Origin: Coriaria nepalensis
Lineage: Eukaryota > Streptophyta > Magnoliopsida > Cucurbitales > Coriariaceae
Length of the DNA stretch: 64,000 nt
NCBI GenBank assembly: GCA_027186245.1
Contig: CP114488.1
Coordinates: 10,273,501-10,337,500 of the forward strand
Reading direction: 5' to 3'
Both the position numbers and the translations under genes were made by a program. The notes below the pieces were generated by a model. That model was not told the origin of the DNA. It did not search any database and saw nothing but the letters and a program-made list of their open reading frames with translations. Positions 33,430 through 45,803 of this stretch are shown piece after piece. Every line of letters starts with the position of its first letter. The first letter of the stretch is position 1.

Positions 33430-36081
33430 ATGGAGATAGAAAAGAAGAAACCGAAAAACCTTCTATCCTTTTCTCTTCTTCTTTCTTCTTCTTCCTCACC
33501 ATGCACGACATCTTCTTCACTGGCTATCGTCCTGCTCCTCTTTACTTTCCTTATCCACAGCCCGATTCCCGCCTTGTCCGCGACTTCAGCCGGCCCCTTC
33601 GTTCCGAAAGATAACTACCTGATCGCCTGTGGGGCCAAGGACACCCCCACCCTTCCAGACGGAAGAATCTTTAAAACCGACGAACAAGCCAATGCCTTAC
33701 TAGACTCCCAAGAGGAAATCAAAGTCTCGGCCCAATTACTATCCAATGCAACATCACCTATCTACTCCGCGGCTCGGGTCTTCACCCAAGAAGCCACCTA
33801 CGCGTTCCATCTAGCTGAGCCAGGATGGCATTGGGTCCGGCTTCACTTTTTCCCAATAAAAAACAACGATCATGATCTCACGAAGGCAAAGTTTAGCGTC
33901 ACAACCGATAAGTATGTTCTCCTACACACCTTTAATATGGAAAATGACACAGAGGTTGTTGTCAAGGAATTCATCCTAAACACGACCGATCCAAAACTGT
34001 CAATTAAGTTTAGTCCGATTAAGGATTCAAGTGCTTTTATCAATGCCATTGAAGTCGTTTCGGCTCCGGATAAATTGATCTCGGACTCTGGCACTCTCAT
34101 TGCACCAGCTAGCGACATGGATGGGCTTTCAACACGGGCCTTCGAGACCGTTTATCGGGTCAACATGGGGGGCCCGTTGATCACATCACAAAATGATTCT
34201 CTCGGGCGAACGTGGGTCCCTGATAAGCCTTATATGAAGAACGAGAATCTTGGTAAAACAAAATCGGTACAAACTAGCACCATTAAGTATCAAGAAGGAG
34301 AAGAACAAGTCGGAGCATTGATCGGGCCACAAAGTGTGTATGCAACCGCTGTTCAAATGGCAGATGCCGAAGTAGGCCAGCCCAACTTCAATGTGACGTG
34401 GAACTTCAAGGCCGAACCATTATACGACTACCTAGTCCGGTTCCATTTTTGTGACATTGTGAGCAAAGTGCTAAATGTGCTTTACTTCAATGTGTATGTC
34501 AATGAAAGAGCAGCGATTACCAATTTGGACTTGTCACACCTTTTGGGAGGACTAGGAATTGCATACTACAAAGACATTGTAGTCAATGCCTCCATGATTT
34601 CAGACATTCTCAATGTTCAAATCGGTTCGGCCAAGAAGGATAGCGGAGATATCAATGCCATTTTGAATGGGATTGAGATCATGAAAATAAGCAATTCAGT
34701 TAATAGTCTAGATGGGGAATTTGGAGTAGACGGAAAAGCAGAGTCTAATTCATCGAATAAGGGCACGGTGGCGGCAGTTGGGTTTGGTTTGATGTTCGGG
34801 GCTTTTGTAGGGCTTGGAGCAATGGTGTATAGGTGGAGAAAGAGGCCCCAAGATTGGCAAAAGAGCAAGAGCTTCTCTTCTTGGCTACTTCCGGTTCATG
34901 CCAGTGATACGAGCTTCATGAATAGTAAGACCTCAACCGGTGGCCACTACTCGTCATCCCTAGGCCTCGGTCGGTTGTTCACTTTTGCGCAATTACAAGA
35001 AGCCACAAAGAACTTTGACTCAAACGCGATTATTGGAGTTGGAGGATTTGGAAATGTGTATATTGGTGAGATCGATGAGGGGACTAAAGTTGCCGTGAAG
35101 CGTGGAAACCCGCAATCCGAACAAGGTATAACGGAATTCCAAACGGAGATTCAAATGCTTTCTAAGCTTAGACACCGACATTTGGTTTCGCTTATCGGGT
35201 ATTGCGACGAAAACTCAGAAATGATCTTGGTTTACGAGTTCATGTCCAACGGGCCTTTCAGGGATCACCTATACGGCAAGGACTTAGCCCCGTTATCGTG
35301 GAAACAAAGGCTCGAGATCTGCATTGGAGCAGCCCGTGGGCTTCATTACCTTCACACCGGGACAGCCCAAGGTATCATTCACCGCGATGTTAAGACAACT
35401 AACATCTTGTTAGACAATCAATTCACGGCTAAGGTTGCTGATTTCGGGTTGTCAAAGGATGCACCAATGGGGCAAAACCACGTAAGCACAGCTGTAAAGG
35501 GTAGTTTCGGGTATTTAGACCCGGAATATTTCCGGAGACAACAATTGACTGACAAGTCCGATGTGTATTCATTCGGAGTTGTTTTGCTCGAGGCATTATG
35601 TGCACGGCCTGCAATCAACCCGGCATTGCCTAGAGAACAAGTGAACTTAGCTGATTGGGCTATGCAGTGGAAGAGAAAGGGGTTGCTCGATAAGATCATA
35701 GACCCGCTTCTAGTGGGCACAATCAATCTCGAGTCCATGAAGAAATTTGCCGAGGCTGCTGAGAAATGTTTGGCCGACCATGGGGTTGATAGGCCCACGA
35801 TGGGAGATGTGTTATGGAACTTAGAATATGCTTTGCAGCTTCAAGAGTCTTTCTCACAAGAAAAGGCCAAGGAGGAAAATAAACCTTCGGACCCATCAAG
35901 CCTTGTTCCAGTGGCTACTGCCGAGGTTACACCGACCGGTCCATTGGTGCTGGAAAGCCGAGCTGTCACTCCGCCATTGGTGGAGGAGAATAGAAGTGGT
36001 GATGGTTCGAATGATATTCCGTCTATTGATCACTCGGGGACTGCTATGTTTGCACAATTTTCTAATCTAAATGGTAGGTAA
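33430..36081 (+). CDS. CrRLK1L malectin-like receptor kinase (At5g24010-like)
   Basis: This intronless gene codes for 883 residues, as usual for the family. A signal segment is at about 31-50 (AIVLLLFTFLIHSPIPA). The two malectin-like modules follow at about 58-425, with DNYLIACGA, ARVFTQEATYAF, WHWVRLHFFP, YRVNMGGPLI and LVRFHFCDIV, as in FERONIA and THESEUS. A single membrane span is at about 445-465. The kinase domain (about 530-800) has all key parts: glycine loop GVGGFGNVY, VAVKR lysine, HRDVKTTNILL catalytic loop, DFGLS and the DPEYFRRQQLTDKSDVYSFGV activation-end region, given here in abbreviated form. It should be active. The end FAQFSNLNGR resembles the At5g24010 subgroup. The family senses the cell wall and RALF peptides at the plasma membrane; the ligand here is unknown. 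Confidence 0.96.
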   Translation: MEIEKKKPKNLLSFSLLLSSSSSPCTTSSSLAIVLLLFTFLIHSPIPALSATSAGPFVPKDNYLIACGAKDTPTLPDGRIFKTDEQANALLDSQEEIKVSAQLLSNATSPIYSAARVFTQEATYAFHLAEPGWHWVRLHFFPIKNNDHDLTKAKFSVTTDKYVLLHTFNMENDTEVVVKEFILNTTDPKLSIKFSPIKDSSAFINAIEVVSAPDKLISDSGTLIAPASDMDGLSTRAFETVYRVNMGGPLITSQNDSLGRTWVPDKPYMKNENLGKTKSVQTSTIKYQEGEEQVGALIGPQSVYATAVQMADAEVGQPNFNVTWNFKAEPLYDYLVRFHFCDIVSKVLNVLYFNVYVNERAAITNLDLSHLLGGLGIAYYKDIVVNASMISDILNVQIGSAKKDSGDINAILNGIEIMKISNSVNSLDGEFGVDGKAESNSSNKGTVAAVGFGLMFGAFVGLGAMVYRWRKRPQDWQKSKSFSSWLLPVHASDTSFMNSKTSTGGHYSSSLGLGRLFTFAQLQEATKNFDSNAIIGVGGFGNVYIGEIDEGTKVAVKRGNPQSEQGITEFQTEIQMLSKLRHRHLVSLIGYCDENSEMILVYEFMSNGPFRDHLYGKDLAPLSWKQRLEICIGAARGLHYLHTGTAQGIIHRDVKTTNILLDNQFTAKVADFGLSKDAPMGQNHVSTAVKGSFGYLDPEYFRRQQLTDKSDVYSFGVVLLEALCARPAINPALPREQVNLADWAMQWKRKGLLDKIIDPLLVGTINLESMKKFAEAAEKCLADHGVDRPTMGDVLWNLEYALQLQESFSQEKAKEENKPSDPSSLVPVATAEVTPTGPLVLESRAVTPPLVEENRSGDGSNDIPSIDHSGTAMFAQFSNLNGR

Positions 36082-37511
36082 GATTCAATCAAGTACTAAG
36101 AATTGAAATAAGGCCTAGAACATTTTACGGACTGATTCGAAGCAATTCTCGTAGAGGTTGCATATATACATATAAATATACATATACTCATCATATATAT
36201 ACTGTAATGATATCTGGTTATGTGGGGTTGTTTTATACTTCATTAATTCTTATAACATGTGATGTATTTTGTGTATGTAAGATTTTAGAGTGTGAAATCC
36301 ATAACTCAATGATAAGTTTGATCTAGTTTCAATTCATCATGAGAAAAAGCATTCTGATCCTTTAATGCAACAGAATAACTTTTAGTTTTTTTGCCATAAG
36401 TTCATAATAAGGTTCCTAATTCATGCAACCTCAAGAAACCGACGTTAGATGTGTGGAAGATCTCAAGAAACCGGAACACCCTAATGCTAAGAAAAGGAAG
36501 AAATGTTATGCCAGCAGGCAGCACAAAGATTCTCAAAATCTTCACCATAAAGTTCCTCAATATCCATGTCGAAGAGCTTCTAGTAGTACTCAATGTGCTA
36601 CCACTTGCGTTGGTGTCTAATATGAACATGACGGCATGTCGATCGAAAGAGTGATTAGATTAATTACCAAAATATTCTTGTTTTGATTTTACTTCTCTTT
36701 GCCTTTTCAACATTTGCTCTCTAAATAAGTTGGGTTTCTAGAAGGATTATTAGGTGACATGTACGTATTTCGGTTTCTAGAGGTGCATTGAATATGATGC
36801 TCTTTGAGAGTTTTCCGCAAAGAAATGTTTTCTACTTCGGCCAATAACACAAAAGTACGGCCGTTCTTTTACTTAACCATCGAGGCTTTTTATAAAAATT
36901 TTAAACGTCTTAATATATAGTATGAAAATGTGGCTTTTGATGAATGTTCTTTCCTATTTTCCAAAGCGACGTATTGTCGTTTTACAAAATTTTAAGACTG
37001 ATACGTTGTTCTCATTTCCGGCGCTCGAGAAACGACGATATGTCGTCCTTTAATTACGAGGGAGCAAAATTGAACCGGGTTTTATATTCCGAAAACCGGG
37101 AGATAGAGAATCGGTAGCGCCAATTTTATCGTTACGTCACCACACGCCGATTCGTCGGCCTGCTATGACTAAAGTTTAAACTAAAAAAAGAAAGCTCTGA
37201 AAAACGGCCAAGAAGGCATAGTTGGAGTAGGGTTTAACTCTGCATATTCTGTCGCCCTTTACCTCTAGCTCTCTCCGAGCATGAAGAATCAGAATTTAGA
37301 GAGCTAGAGCAAAATGTGAGTTATTATTCTCTCTAATTAGAATTTCGATTATCGATTTTGGGAGGTTATCGCGTCTGTCCTATTAGGTTTTTCTTTTTGT
37401 AGAAAATGTCCGTTATTTTTTATACTCTCTGATACGTTTTGATCTTAAATCTTATTTATGTTTGATAAATTTGCAGTGTTTCTTGATTCGGCTTAGTGTT
37501 TTACTGAATCC
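36082..37511. other. Intergenic and DRD1 leader
   Basis: Overlapping short frames at 36402-36654 on both strands match no family I know. Near 36962-37050 are two imperfect palindromes built on acgac/gtcgt. From about 37.15 kb the sequence is the DRD1 leader. It probably has a UTR intron with donor gtgagt near 37316 and acceptor just before 37478. Confidence 0.55.
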
Positions 37512-40500
37512 ATGGAAGTAGCTGGCGTTGATATTTATCCCAGGACTTATTCCACTTCAAATGGTACCCTCTCTCTCTCTCTGCCTCTCTGTGTATATTG
37601 TAATTTTATGGTAGGCATTTTCTTTTTGACGTTTATGGGACCAAACGTTTGATCGATCATCTAGAGTTGTTAAGTTTTTGTAAACGAAATTTCTCTTCTT
37701 ATCAGGGCTGCATTCCAGTCAACATAAAAGATTGAAAGTATCCAGTGGTGGAAAAGATCATGCTAGGTCTGATTTTCCTGCACAAATGGATAATGAAATT
37801 GAGCAGAAGACACCACAAACGTCGTCGAAAGTAATTGACTACACTGATCCATTTGCAGTTTCTAAGTTGCTGGAACGTTTAGATGGTGGCAAGTACGGAA
37901 GTGTTACTAAAGAGATAGATTCGCTTCTTACTTGGAAGACGCAAGTACTGAACCCATTAATTGTGAAGTATCCTGCACTTTCAAATATAATACAGGGTAA
38001 AGAGTGCTCAAAATTAGAAATTCCAGAAGGTTCTGACTCGGTAAATAACAATGTAATCGATTTGGAGGATGACTCTGCCAAAAATGGTCTTGCAAACGCT
38101 GTTTTGGGAAAAAGTCAGCCTATTGTCATTATTGATTCAGACGAGGAAGACAACGAAGAACGAAAACCAAGCTATCCTTTTGAAGGGATCATTTTGCCGA
38201 GAGGGTCTGGGGAATTTTTTATGAAAGATATAGTGGTAAGTTTTTGAGCATTTTATTATTTGGGCGTACAGAACAAAAAAATGTTGTGATGTTACAAGGG
38301 CCATAAACATGCATGGCATTTGCATAGACATAGAGGTATTATTCACCTATTTTTGAATTGATTGGCAGGATATTCATTCACTGGGGGCACTTGAATATAA
38401 CAGAGTTCTAAGAGGAGAGGAAGCATCACTGCCTACTGAAACACTCGTAATCAAGAAAGAGAAAGATAAAGGTGTTTACGTTGGCGTGGAAGACGAAGCT
38501 GACCAGCTGACTGAAATTGAAGATGATGGCCTGGGAGATATCTGGATAGAAATGAATATAGCATTGGAGTGTTCCAAGGCATCGTTTTTCCAAATTTATG
38601 ATATTCTAATTCTTATGGTGTCTCTATCTAACATTTTGCAGTTCAGAAAATAACCTTGTTATTTTGTATTGCTACGATGATTAAGATTGAAGAACTCTAA
38701 AGTTGGAACTAGTAAACATAATTTAAGCTTGTTGGGATCTTTGGTTGTGTTGTTTGATTTTAAAAAAATCGTGTTATTCTTCTGCTAGGATGTCGTTGCA
38801 GATCCATCATCTCCCGAACAAGAATCTGATGTTGACGAAGACTGTGATCATTCTTTTGTGTTGAAGGATGATCTTGGCTATGTCTGTCGAATTTGTGGGG
38901 TCATTGATAGAGGCATTGAGACAATATTCGAGTTTCAATATAATAAGGTAGCCTTTTCTTCTAGTACAATATCATTAGTCTTATATCTTGACATTGTTTC
39001 CTTGCTAACATAGAATGTCAGAGATTTCTGAGCAGGCCTATATATGTTCAATTGTTTATATATCTCCGCTTGAGTTTGTGATACATACTATCTTCTTTCT
39101 TATTTCAGGTCAAGCGGAGCACACGTACTTATTCATCCGAGTCTCAAGATGCTGTGGACAAAGAATCAGGGGAGATCTATAAAATTTCAGGGGATGATTT
39201 GAAAATAACTGAAATCACTGCTCACCCACGGCATTTGAAGCAAATGAAAGTGCATCAGATGGAGGGTTTCAATTTCCTTGTCAGCAACTTAGTGGGTGAT
39301 AATCCTGGTGGCTGCATTTTAGCCCATGCTCCTGGATCTGGGAAAACTTTTATGATCATCAGTTTCATGCAAAGTTTCTTAGCCAAGTACCCACATGGTA
39401 GACCGTTGGTTATTCTTCCTAAAGGAATCTTGTCTACTTGGAAAGGGGAGTTTCAAAAATGGCAAGTAGAAGATCTTCCATTGTATGATTTTTACTCGGC
39501 CAAAGCAGAAAATCGAACCCAACAACTTGAAGTGTTGAAAAAGTGGGTTGAAAACAAGAGCATCCTTTTCTTGGGATACAAACAATTTGCGTCAATTGTC
39601 TTCGATGATGAAACAAGCAAAATATCTGCTTCTTGTCAAGAAATACTCCTCAAGGCACCTACTATTGTCATCATGGATGAAGGACATACTCCTCGAAATG
39701 AAGAGACAGACACATTACAATCTCTTGCAAAGATTCAGACACCTAGGAAAGTAGTACTGTCAGGGACTCTCTATCAGAACCATGTCAAGGAGGTTTTTAA
39801 TATATTAAATCTTGTCCGTCCAAAGTTTATAAGATCAGAATCTTCCCGACCGATCGCTAAGCGGATCATGTCAAGAGTGGAGATATCCGGCAGAAAGCAG
39901 TTCAAAGGTGGTGGAGAGTCTACTTTCTATGACCTAGTGGAACATACACTTCAGAAGGACAAAGATTTTAGGAGGAAAGTGAATGTCATTCAAGATTTAC
40001 GGGAAATGACTAGCAAGGTCCTTCATTATTACAAAGGAGATTCCCTCGAAGAGCTCCCTGGACTTGTTGATTTAACAGTTGTACTCAATCTTTGTCCCAA
40101 ACTGAAGAAGGAGTGCGCTAAGTTAAAAAAACATACGAGGAGGAAGTTCAAGATAAGTTCTGTAGGAAGTGCTTTATTTCTACATCCAAAGCTGACTGTC
40201 TTCTCCGATAATTCTAAAGTAATTGATCATGAAATGGATGATTTTTTGGAGAAGATAGATCCACAAGATGGATTGAAGGCACGATTTTTTCTCAACATGA
40301 TAAATTTATGTGAAGCATCCGGAGAGAAACTACTGGTTTTCAGTCAGTACCTTACCCCTTTGAAATTCTTAGAGAGATTGGTAGTGAAAACCAAGGGCTG
40401 GAATTTAGGAACAGAAATGTTTGTGATCACAGGAAACTCAGAAGCTGATCAAAGGGAATCAGACATGTACAAGTTTAACACGACTCCTAAAGCTAAAGTC

Positions 40501-40962
40501 TTCTTTGGCTCTATAAAAGCTTGTGGAGAAGGAATTTCTCTTGTGGGTGCTTCTCGGATAATCATATTGGATGTGCATCTTAACCCATCGGTGACCCGTC
40601 AAGCAATCGGACGGGCTTTCCGACCCGGTCAAACTAAGAAAGTGTTTACTTATAGATTAGTGGCTGCTGATTCACCCGAAGAAGAAGATCATGGTGCCTG
40701 CTTTGAGAAGGAATTGATCTCTAAGATGTGGTTTGAATGGAACGAGTATTGTGGGTATAGAGATTTCCAGGTGGAGACTGTGGATGTGAAAGAGTGTGGA
40801 GATCCCTTCTTTGATAGTCCGGCTTTAGCTCAGGACGTCAAAGTATTGTACAAAAGGTTTGTTATTTATAATTTATATTTATTTATCCTTGGCACTTGAT
40901 TTCTACTTTTTAATAAGTCGAGTCCTACCCTAAATATTGTTCTCTGTATGATTTTCAGGTAA
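37512..40962 (+). CDS. DRD1: SNF2-family chromatin remodeller DRD1 (CHR35), RNA-directed DNA methylation
   Basis: DRD1 forms the DDR complex with DMS3 and RDM1 and lets RNA polymerase V transcribe chromatin for siRNA-directed DNA methylation. The six coding exons are 37512-37563, 37706-38235, 38369-38578, 38789-38947, 39109-40856, 40959-40962 (2,703 nt, 900 residues, against about 890 in Arabidopsis). The N-terminus is acidic and has the family's [24 protein letters not shown] block, quoted in part, and a Cys motif ([10 protein letters not shown], then VCRICGVI). Helicase motifs: AHAPGSGKT (about 390), DEGH (about 506), SGTLYQN, and the C-terminal lobe with [11 protein letters not shown] and [11 protein letters not shown]. 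Exon 3 appears to end at a GC donor, required to keep phase. The last exon gives only one base plus TAA, so the protein ends in KR as in homologs. Two exon features are discussed in the findings. Confidence 0.93.
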
Positions 40963-41534
40963 ATTGTGTTTTAACCTTAAGGCTGAAGAATTGGGCAAGA
41001 AAGCTGTACAGGAGCCTCCGAACGTTCTCGGAAAAATTCAGCCTTAGGTAGATTCTTGCTGGAATTTTTTGTGCGATTATACTTCGGTTCCAGCTGATGA
41101 ACTACGTTCTAACTTTTCTCTTGACATCCGCAAGAGTTCTAACTATAAGATTTGTATGTCTTGTTACTGCTGGTGTATATAATTTTGGAACAGCTGAAAA
41201 GTTGAAAGTTGAAACATGATGCAAATTTTTTGTAATCTGGGAATTCTGTAGTAACGGGAAAATTTCATTCATCTTTTATTCAAATTACAATGTTCTTGTT
41301 CAATCCCAAAGTGGACACAAATTGCACGTAGTTTCACATCATGTTCCAGACACCAAAAAAAACGTACCACATCTTTACAAGTGTACCAATATCCCAATAT
41401 CAGTTCCTGGATAATACCACAAAGTCTACGACTACGTTTTCTTTTCTCTTTTCCTTGCTACAATCTTTGCAAGCGAGAAATGACATTCCTTCTCACCAAG
41501 AATATAACGTAAACACAGAATCATTTATTTTTTT
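40963..41534. other. 3' UTRs of convergent DRD1 and BEL1-like genes
   Basis: About 570 bases between the two stop codons, which face each other. Nothing coding is visible. Confidence 0.65.
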
Positions 41535-43674
41535 TCACACAACAAAGTCATGATACATGCTGGACGAACCGTATCCGTGTTGTTGCTGGTTACCGTTATT
41601 CAGCCGTTCAAAATCAGTTGTTTCTCCAACAGAAGATGGCAGCCCGCCATTGTAAATGTCTTCACCTCTCATCTGAAAAACCCCTTGGTGGGTCCCTCTA
41701 GAAATGGGTAGGCTACTACTACCACTACCCTCACAATGCTGCAAGCCGAGGGTCAGTGAGATGCCACTTCCGGTCCTGAACCTCCCTAATTCCGACAAAT
41801 GGTAGGACCCACCATCAGACTGAATCATTGAGTCTGGGAAACTTTCCAAAACGGCAGAGCCCACCATTTCCACATCCGGTATGGAACCAAATTTGGAATC
41901 CCTAAATTGCCCGGCACCGTACCTTTCGGTCGGTGTTGTACTTCTTGCACTTTGTTGCAAATCTTCCTCTCTGTCTTCGGAGGTTGCTCTATTTCCATCA
42001 TTTGTTTCCTTAGTTAGATTATCCATTGATGAAGTAGATTCCATCTCTGCTTCTCCAATCTCTTCTTTGTACATTTCCTCTACCATTGGCTTCCAAAGTC
42101 GTACTCGTGCATTTATAAACCAGTTCGAAACCTACTCAAGAAGCTTATATACACCATTAGATTACAAAACTCAAACACAAAGAGGGAGAGATGATATTCA
42201 ATGCATCAGATGTATGTAACTCTTGATAGAGAGTTGAGGTGGAATCCACCACATGGGACCACCATCCTCTCTTGCAAGGTCTTCATATACCTAATGGATT
42301 AGATAATTTCTCGTACACAGATCGTAAAATGATTTGTTAGTTGGATGGTTTTATTACCTGACTTCTAGTCAAACCGGTTTGTCTTGCCAGCATGGTCTTG
42401 TCCGAATCCTTAGGGTATCTGTATAATCAAACTATGTTAGTGAGAAGGTAAAATGTAAGAATAAGAGGATTTGGTTGTTATAATGTGAGAGAGGATTTTA
42501 CGGGTGAAGGAAATGCTCGAACAACCAAGCACGGAGAATGGTGACTGAGCTTTCAGGCAGCCCTCTTTGAGGTCTCCAACCATGTTGTTGGATCATACCG
42601 AGCTTCTGTAGGGCCCACTGTTGTCTTAACTGCCGGTCAACAAACCGAAGACGAGTTATTCCAACTCCTTTATTGTTCCCCAAATCATCATAATCCCCTA
42701 GGCTATTCCGGGTAGCCTTAATTTGGGCAGCGATTGAATCACGCAGAGATCGAAAATGACGGGAAATTGTCTGGAGCGCAAGTGCCGAGTATGATTTTGC
42801 TGCTCCGGGTCCTGCTATTGAATCGAAAGACGATACAATGATCTGCATCTGATGATAGTACTGCCTGTACCTTCTATGAACCTGTGGCAAGAGAGGGAAA
42901 AAAAACATCATCAGAAAAACCCCATAAATTTTATGCATCACTCAAATTGCTATATATATATATATACAATTTTACCTCGTCCAACATAGACAATAGCTTA
43001 GTCAGTTTCTCCTGAAAACCTTGTTTTTCGGCATGCGAAAGCTCAGACCTGGGATTACTTGCTGATTGCTCTTCAACATTTTTCGATCCATCATCTTGTT
43101 TGTTCTGAACAGTAAAAGTGTTATTAGATTGCTGCTGCTTGAGAGCTTTTCTAACATTAACAACTTCATCGAGCAATCGCTGCGCTGCTTTGAGGTACTT
43201 AGAATTCGGAATTGTTCTTGCAACAATAACACCGCTAAACTTTCCATACTGAGACATTAAATCTTCATCTCTCATCTCTTCCTCAGTATAACTCGTTAAA
43301 TCCGGATGGGAAGAATGCATTTGAATTCCTGGCCCGATTTGTGTCCCGAGCGAAAGCGACAATCCTTGACCCGGAACAACATTACTACTAAGCACACCTA
43401 CTTGCTGTTCTTGTTGTGCATGCCTCCAAGAATCGAAATTGGGCAAGACATCATCTTGCATTGGGTGGTTGGTTCCGGAGGCAGGCCCCACGAAAGATGG
43501 GAATTGAACAGAGTTGTTGTTGGAGGAGTAGGGACCAGAATTGTTCGTGAACATCAACACGTTGTTATGGAGATTGGCAGGTGATTCGGTGTACGGACTG
43601 AGGAGAGGGTCCCGTAAATAGAGCATGGCTGTGGGGTCTCTTGGATTATTTGAACTTGTGTAGTAAGTAGCCAT
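41535..43674 (-). CDS. BEL1-like homeodomain (TALE) transcription factor
   Basis: The four-exon model codes for 578 residues: 43674-42976, 42881-42502, 42418-42358, 42131-41535 (1,737 nt, in phase, GT-AG), the typical BLH exon pattern. I start at MATYYTSSN; the frame opens upstream only from a TTG. The SKY motif region ([20 protein letters not shown]) is at about 150-175, and the BELL domain follows ([19 protein letters not shown]). The homeodomain has the three-residue loop PYP and [17 protein letters not shown]-type SLSLG and SLTLG motifs lie near each end. BLH proteins dimerise with KNOX factors in the nucleus to control meristems, organ patterning and secondary walls. The start resembles the BLH1-like group, but the paralog is uncertain. 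The leader probably contains an intron ending just before 43.69 kb. Confidence 0.95.
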
Positions 43675-45803
43675 GGATTGATTGAACAATTAACCTCAGA
43701 AGCTTCTTAATAGCAGAAGATAAGATCACAATTAGATTTTCTTCTTGAAACAGAGAAACAGAGAAACAGAGAAAATGGATAAATAATTATTCAACTCACA
43801 ACTGGGTGGTGAATAAATCTGACAGAGAATCAAGGGAATTTAATTCAATAGGAAATAGAATCTACATCTTTTTGTCCAGAAGGAAAAAAAGAGAGGAGAT
43901 TAAATATTATAATTTACCTGGACATCTGCAAGGTTTGTGTGTGATTAGGGGAACAGGGAAAGAACCACCTAGTCCGCCATGGACACGATCTTCCTCAACC
44001 CAAACACTTCCCGATCCCAAGAAATTTTTTGAAAACTCACCACAAAAATAAAAGTTCTGATTTTTATCCACCTCTTTTACAAAATTATTTCTCGAACAGC
44101 AAATGAGTTCTTCACTTTTTTCTCTTTCTTATCCATAAATTTCAACGATTCCCACGTGAGAGTTTCTCCAAATAATGACTTCCTCTTATCTTTTTTCTTT
44201 TTCTTTTTCCTATATTATATAAAATATATAAGAAAAAGGTAGTCTTTTCTTTTGAGGTAGTGATCTTCTTTTAGCTTCAGCTCCTTCTTCCTCTGGTTTT
44301 CATGGCGGGTGAAAGTGTTTGGTCAAGGAGCTCAATCTCTAACTACCAGTTGGTGGACCTAAAACCTCCTTCCTTAAACCTCCCTAAACCATCTCTCTCT
44401 CTCTCTCATACGACCATCTTTTTGCTATTTCTTTTTTCTTTTATTTTGTTGTCAAATATCTTTTTTTTTTTTTTTTTTTTTTCGTTTGGGTTAAAGGAAT
44501 AGAAGATAACCAGTAGGTGGTAACTGCTAAAATCTTTGTATTTGTCTTTTTGTTCCAAAAAGTTTTAAAATTTACAAATTTAGTCCTTAATTTTGGTGTA
44601 TTTATACCCCCATAGTTAGGATTTATCATTATTTTATAGATTGAAATTTATTATTTAGAAAATAAATATTCTTACATGTATATTGTTTTGATCTAGATAT
44701 CACATTCGTAATTTTTTTAATATTAATCTCTAATTATATTATAATTCTTTTAGTAGTCCATTTTCTAAAAGATAAACAGAAGATTATATAATAAATATGA
44801 ATTAGTTGGATTCAAAATTGACACGAATTATTTTTTGAGTTTAACCATCATATTAAATTTCTAATATCAACGATTGATTACCGGAAAGTTAAACAGAAGA
44901 TTAACTAATATTAATATATATTTTGTTGTGTTTCCTGTGACCAAACTAAATGAAGATCAGACACTTAGCAGGGAATATAAACAAATGCCAGGGTAGCCAT
45001 CCCAAGACATCAAGTTGGTGCCGGTGCCGGTGCCGGTGCATATTGCTCCGATACTAAACCTAAAAATTGAGCCTAACTCATCTATGAATGCCACTATCTA
45101 GCCACGTCGACCTTTCTGGTACTTATCATTTCCATTATGCTTATTTTAAGGACAAAAAGAGAAATAGAGAATATATTTTAGTGTGTCGATAAGACCACTA
45201 TTTCATTAAGTACTTATTTGTTTCGTTGCCTGCAGTTAGTTAGTTAGTTAGGTAGTTAGTTGTTTCATACCATATGGATGAAGGCAAATACCATGTGTGA
45301 GTACAATTCAATTTTTTAATCTTATAATATTTTGGTCAGAAATTATGAAATTTAATAATTAATATTGTATTTATTTTTTTTAATTAATTTTATTTTTGAA
45401 TATAAAATAATCCGTACAACGCACGAGGAGTTGAATGCTAGTATATATATATATTTATATTTCTGCACTTTGAGTTGAAGAAAAAGCAGAAAGACAAACC
45501 TTCTCACGTGAAACTCGTAGCAGAAGATCTAGGCTCTGGTTCTTTTCTCACGTGGCAGAAGATCTAGGCTCTGGTTCTTTTCTCGTGAAGTGTGGACGGT
45601 AATATTAACTGCCCATAGAGTTGATTATAAGTACAAAACCCAACACCCGCCGTCTTCTACCCGCTAAACCGCAGGTGTTTTTAAGTCTAACCGCCTCGAG
45701 AAAAAGTGAAGGAAAATGTAAATGAAAGAAAGAAAATCGAGTGAGAAAATCTTTGCATGTGGACTTGTAATTTCTAGGCAGTAGTACTTGTTCTTCTTCA
45801 TTA
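43675..45803. promoter_or_regulatory. Shared upstream region of divergent BEL1-like and SHL-like genes
   Basis: The two genes are divergent, so this 2.1-kb stretch holds both promoters and leaders. A poly(T) run (about 44461-44482), a short gccggt repeat (45017-45036), a TTAG run (45235-45262) and the duplicated G-box segment (listed separately) are seen. A plus-strand frame at 44302-44502 has no match and ends in the poly(T) run. Confidence 0.6.
45505..45589 (+). promoter_or_regulatory. 35-bp tandem duplication with two G-boxes upstream of the SHL-like gene
   Basis: A segment with the word agatctaggctctgg occurs twice in tandem (starts 45520 and 45555, period 35). Perfect CACGTG G-boxes are at 45505-45510 and 45549-45554, each preceded by tct. 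They lie about 250-300 bases before the ATG. G-boxes bind bZIP, PIF and other bHLH factors. That they act on this gene is inferred from position only. Confidence 0.75.

Noticed and set aside
33216..33520. Minus-strand frames before the receptor kinase
   Set aside because: They are readings of GAA/A-rich leader DNA antisense to the kinase start.
36402..36654. Three overlapping 65-75 codon frames downstream of the receptor kinase
   Set aside because: Mutually overlapping on two strands with no recognisable motif. They could be a relic, but I could not support one.
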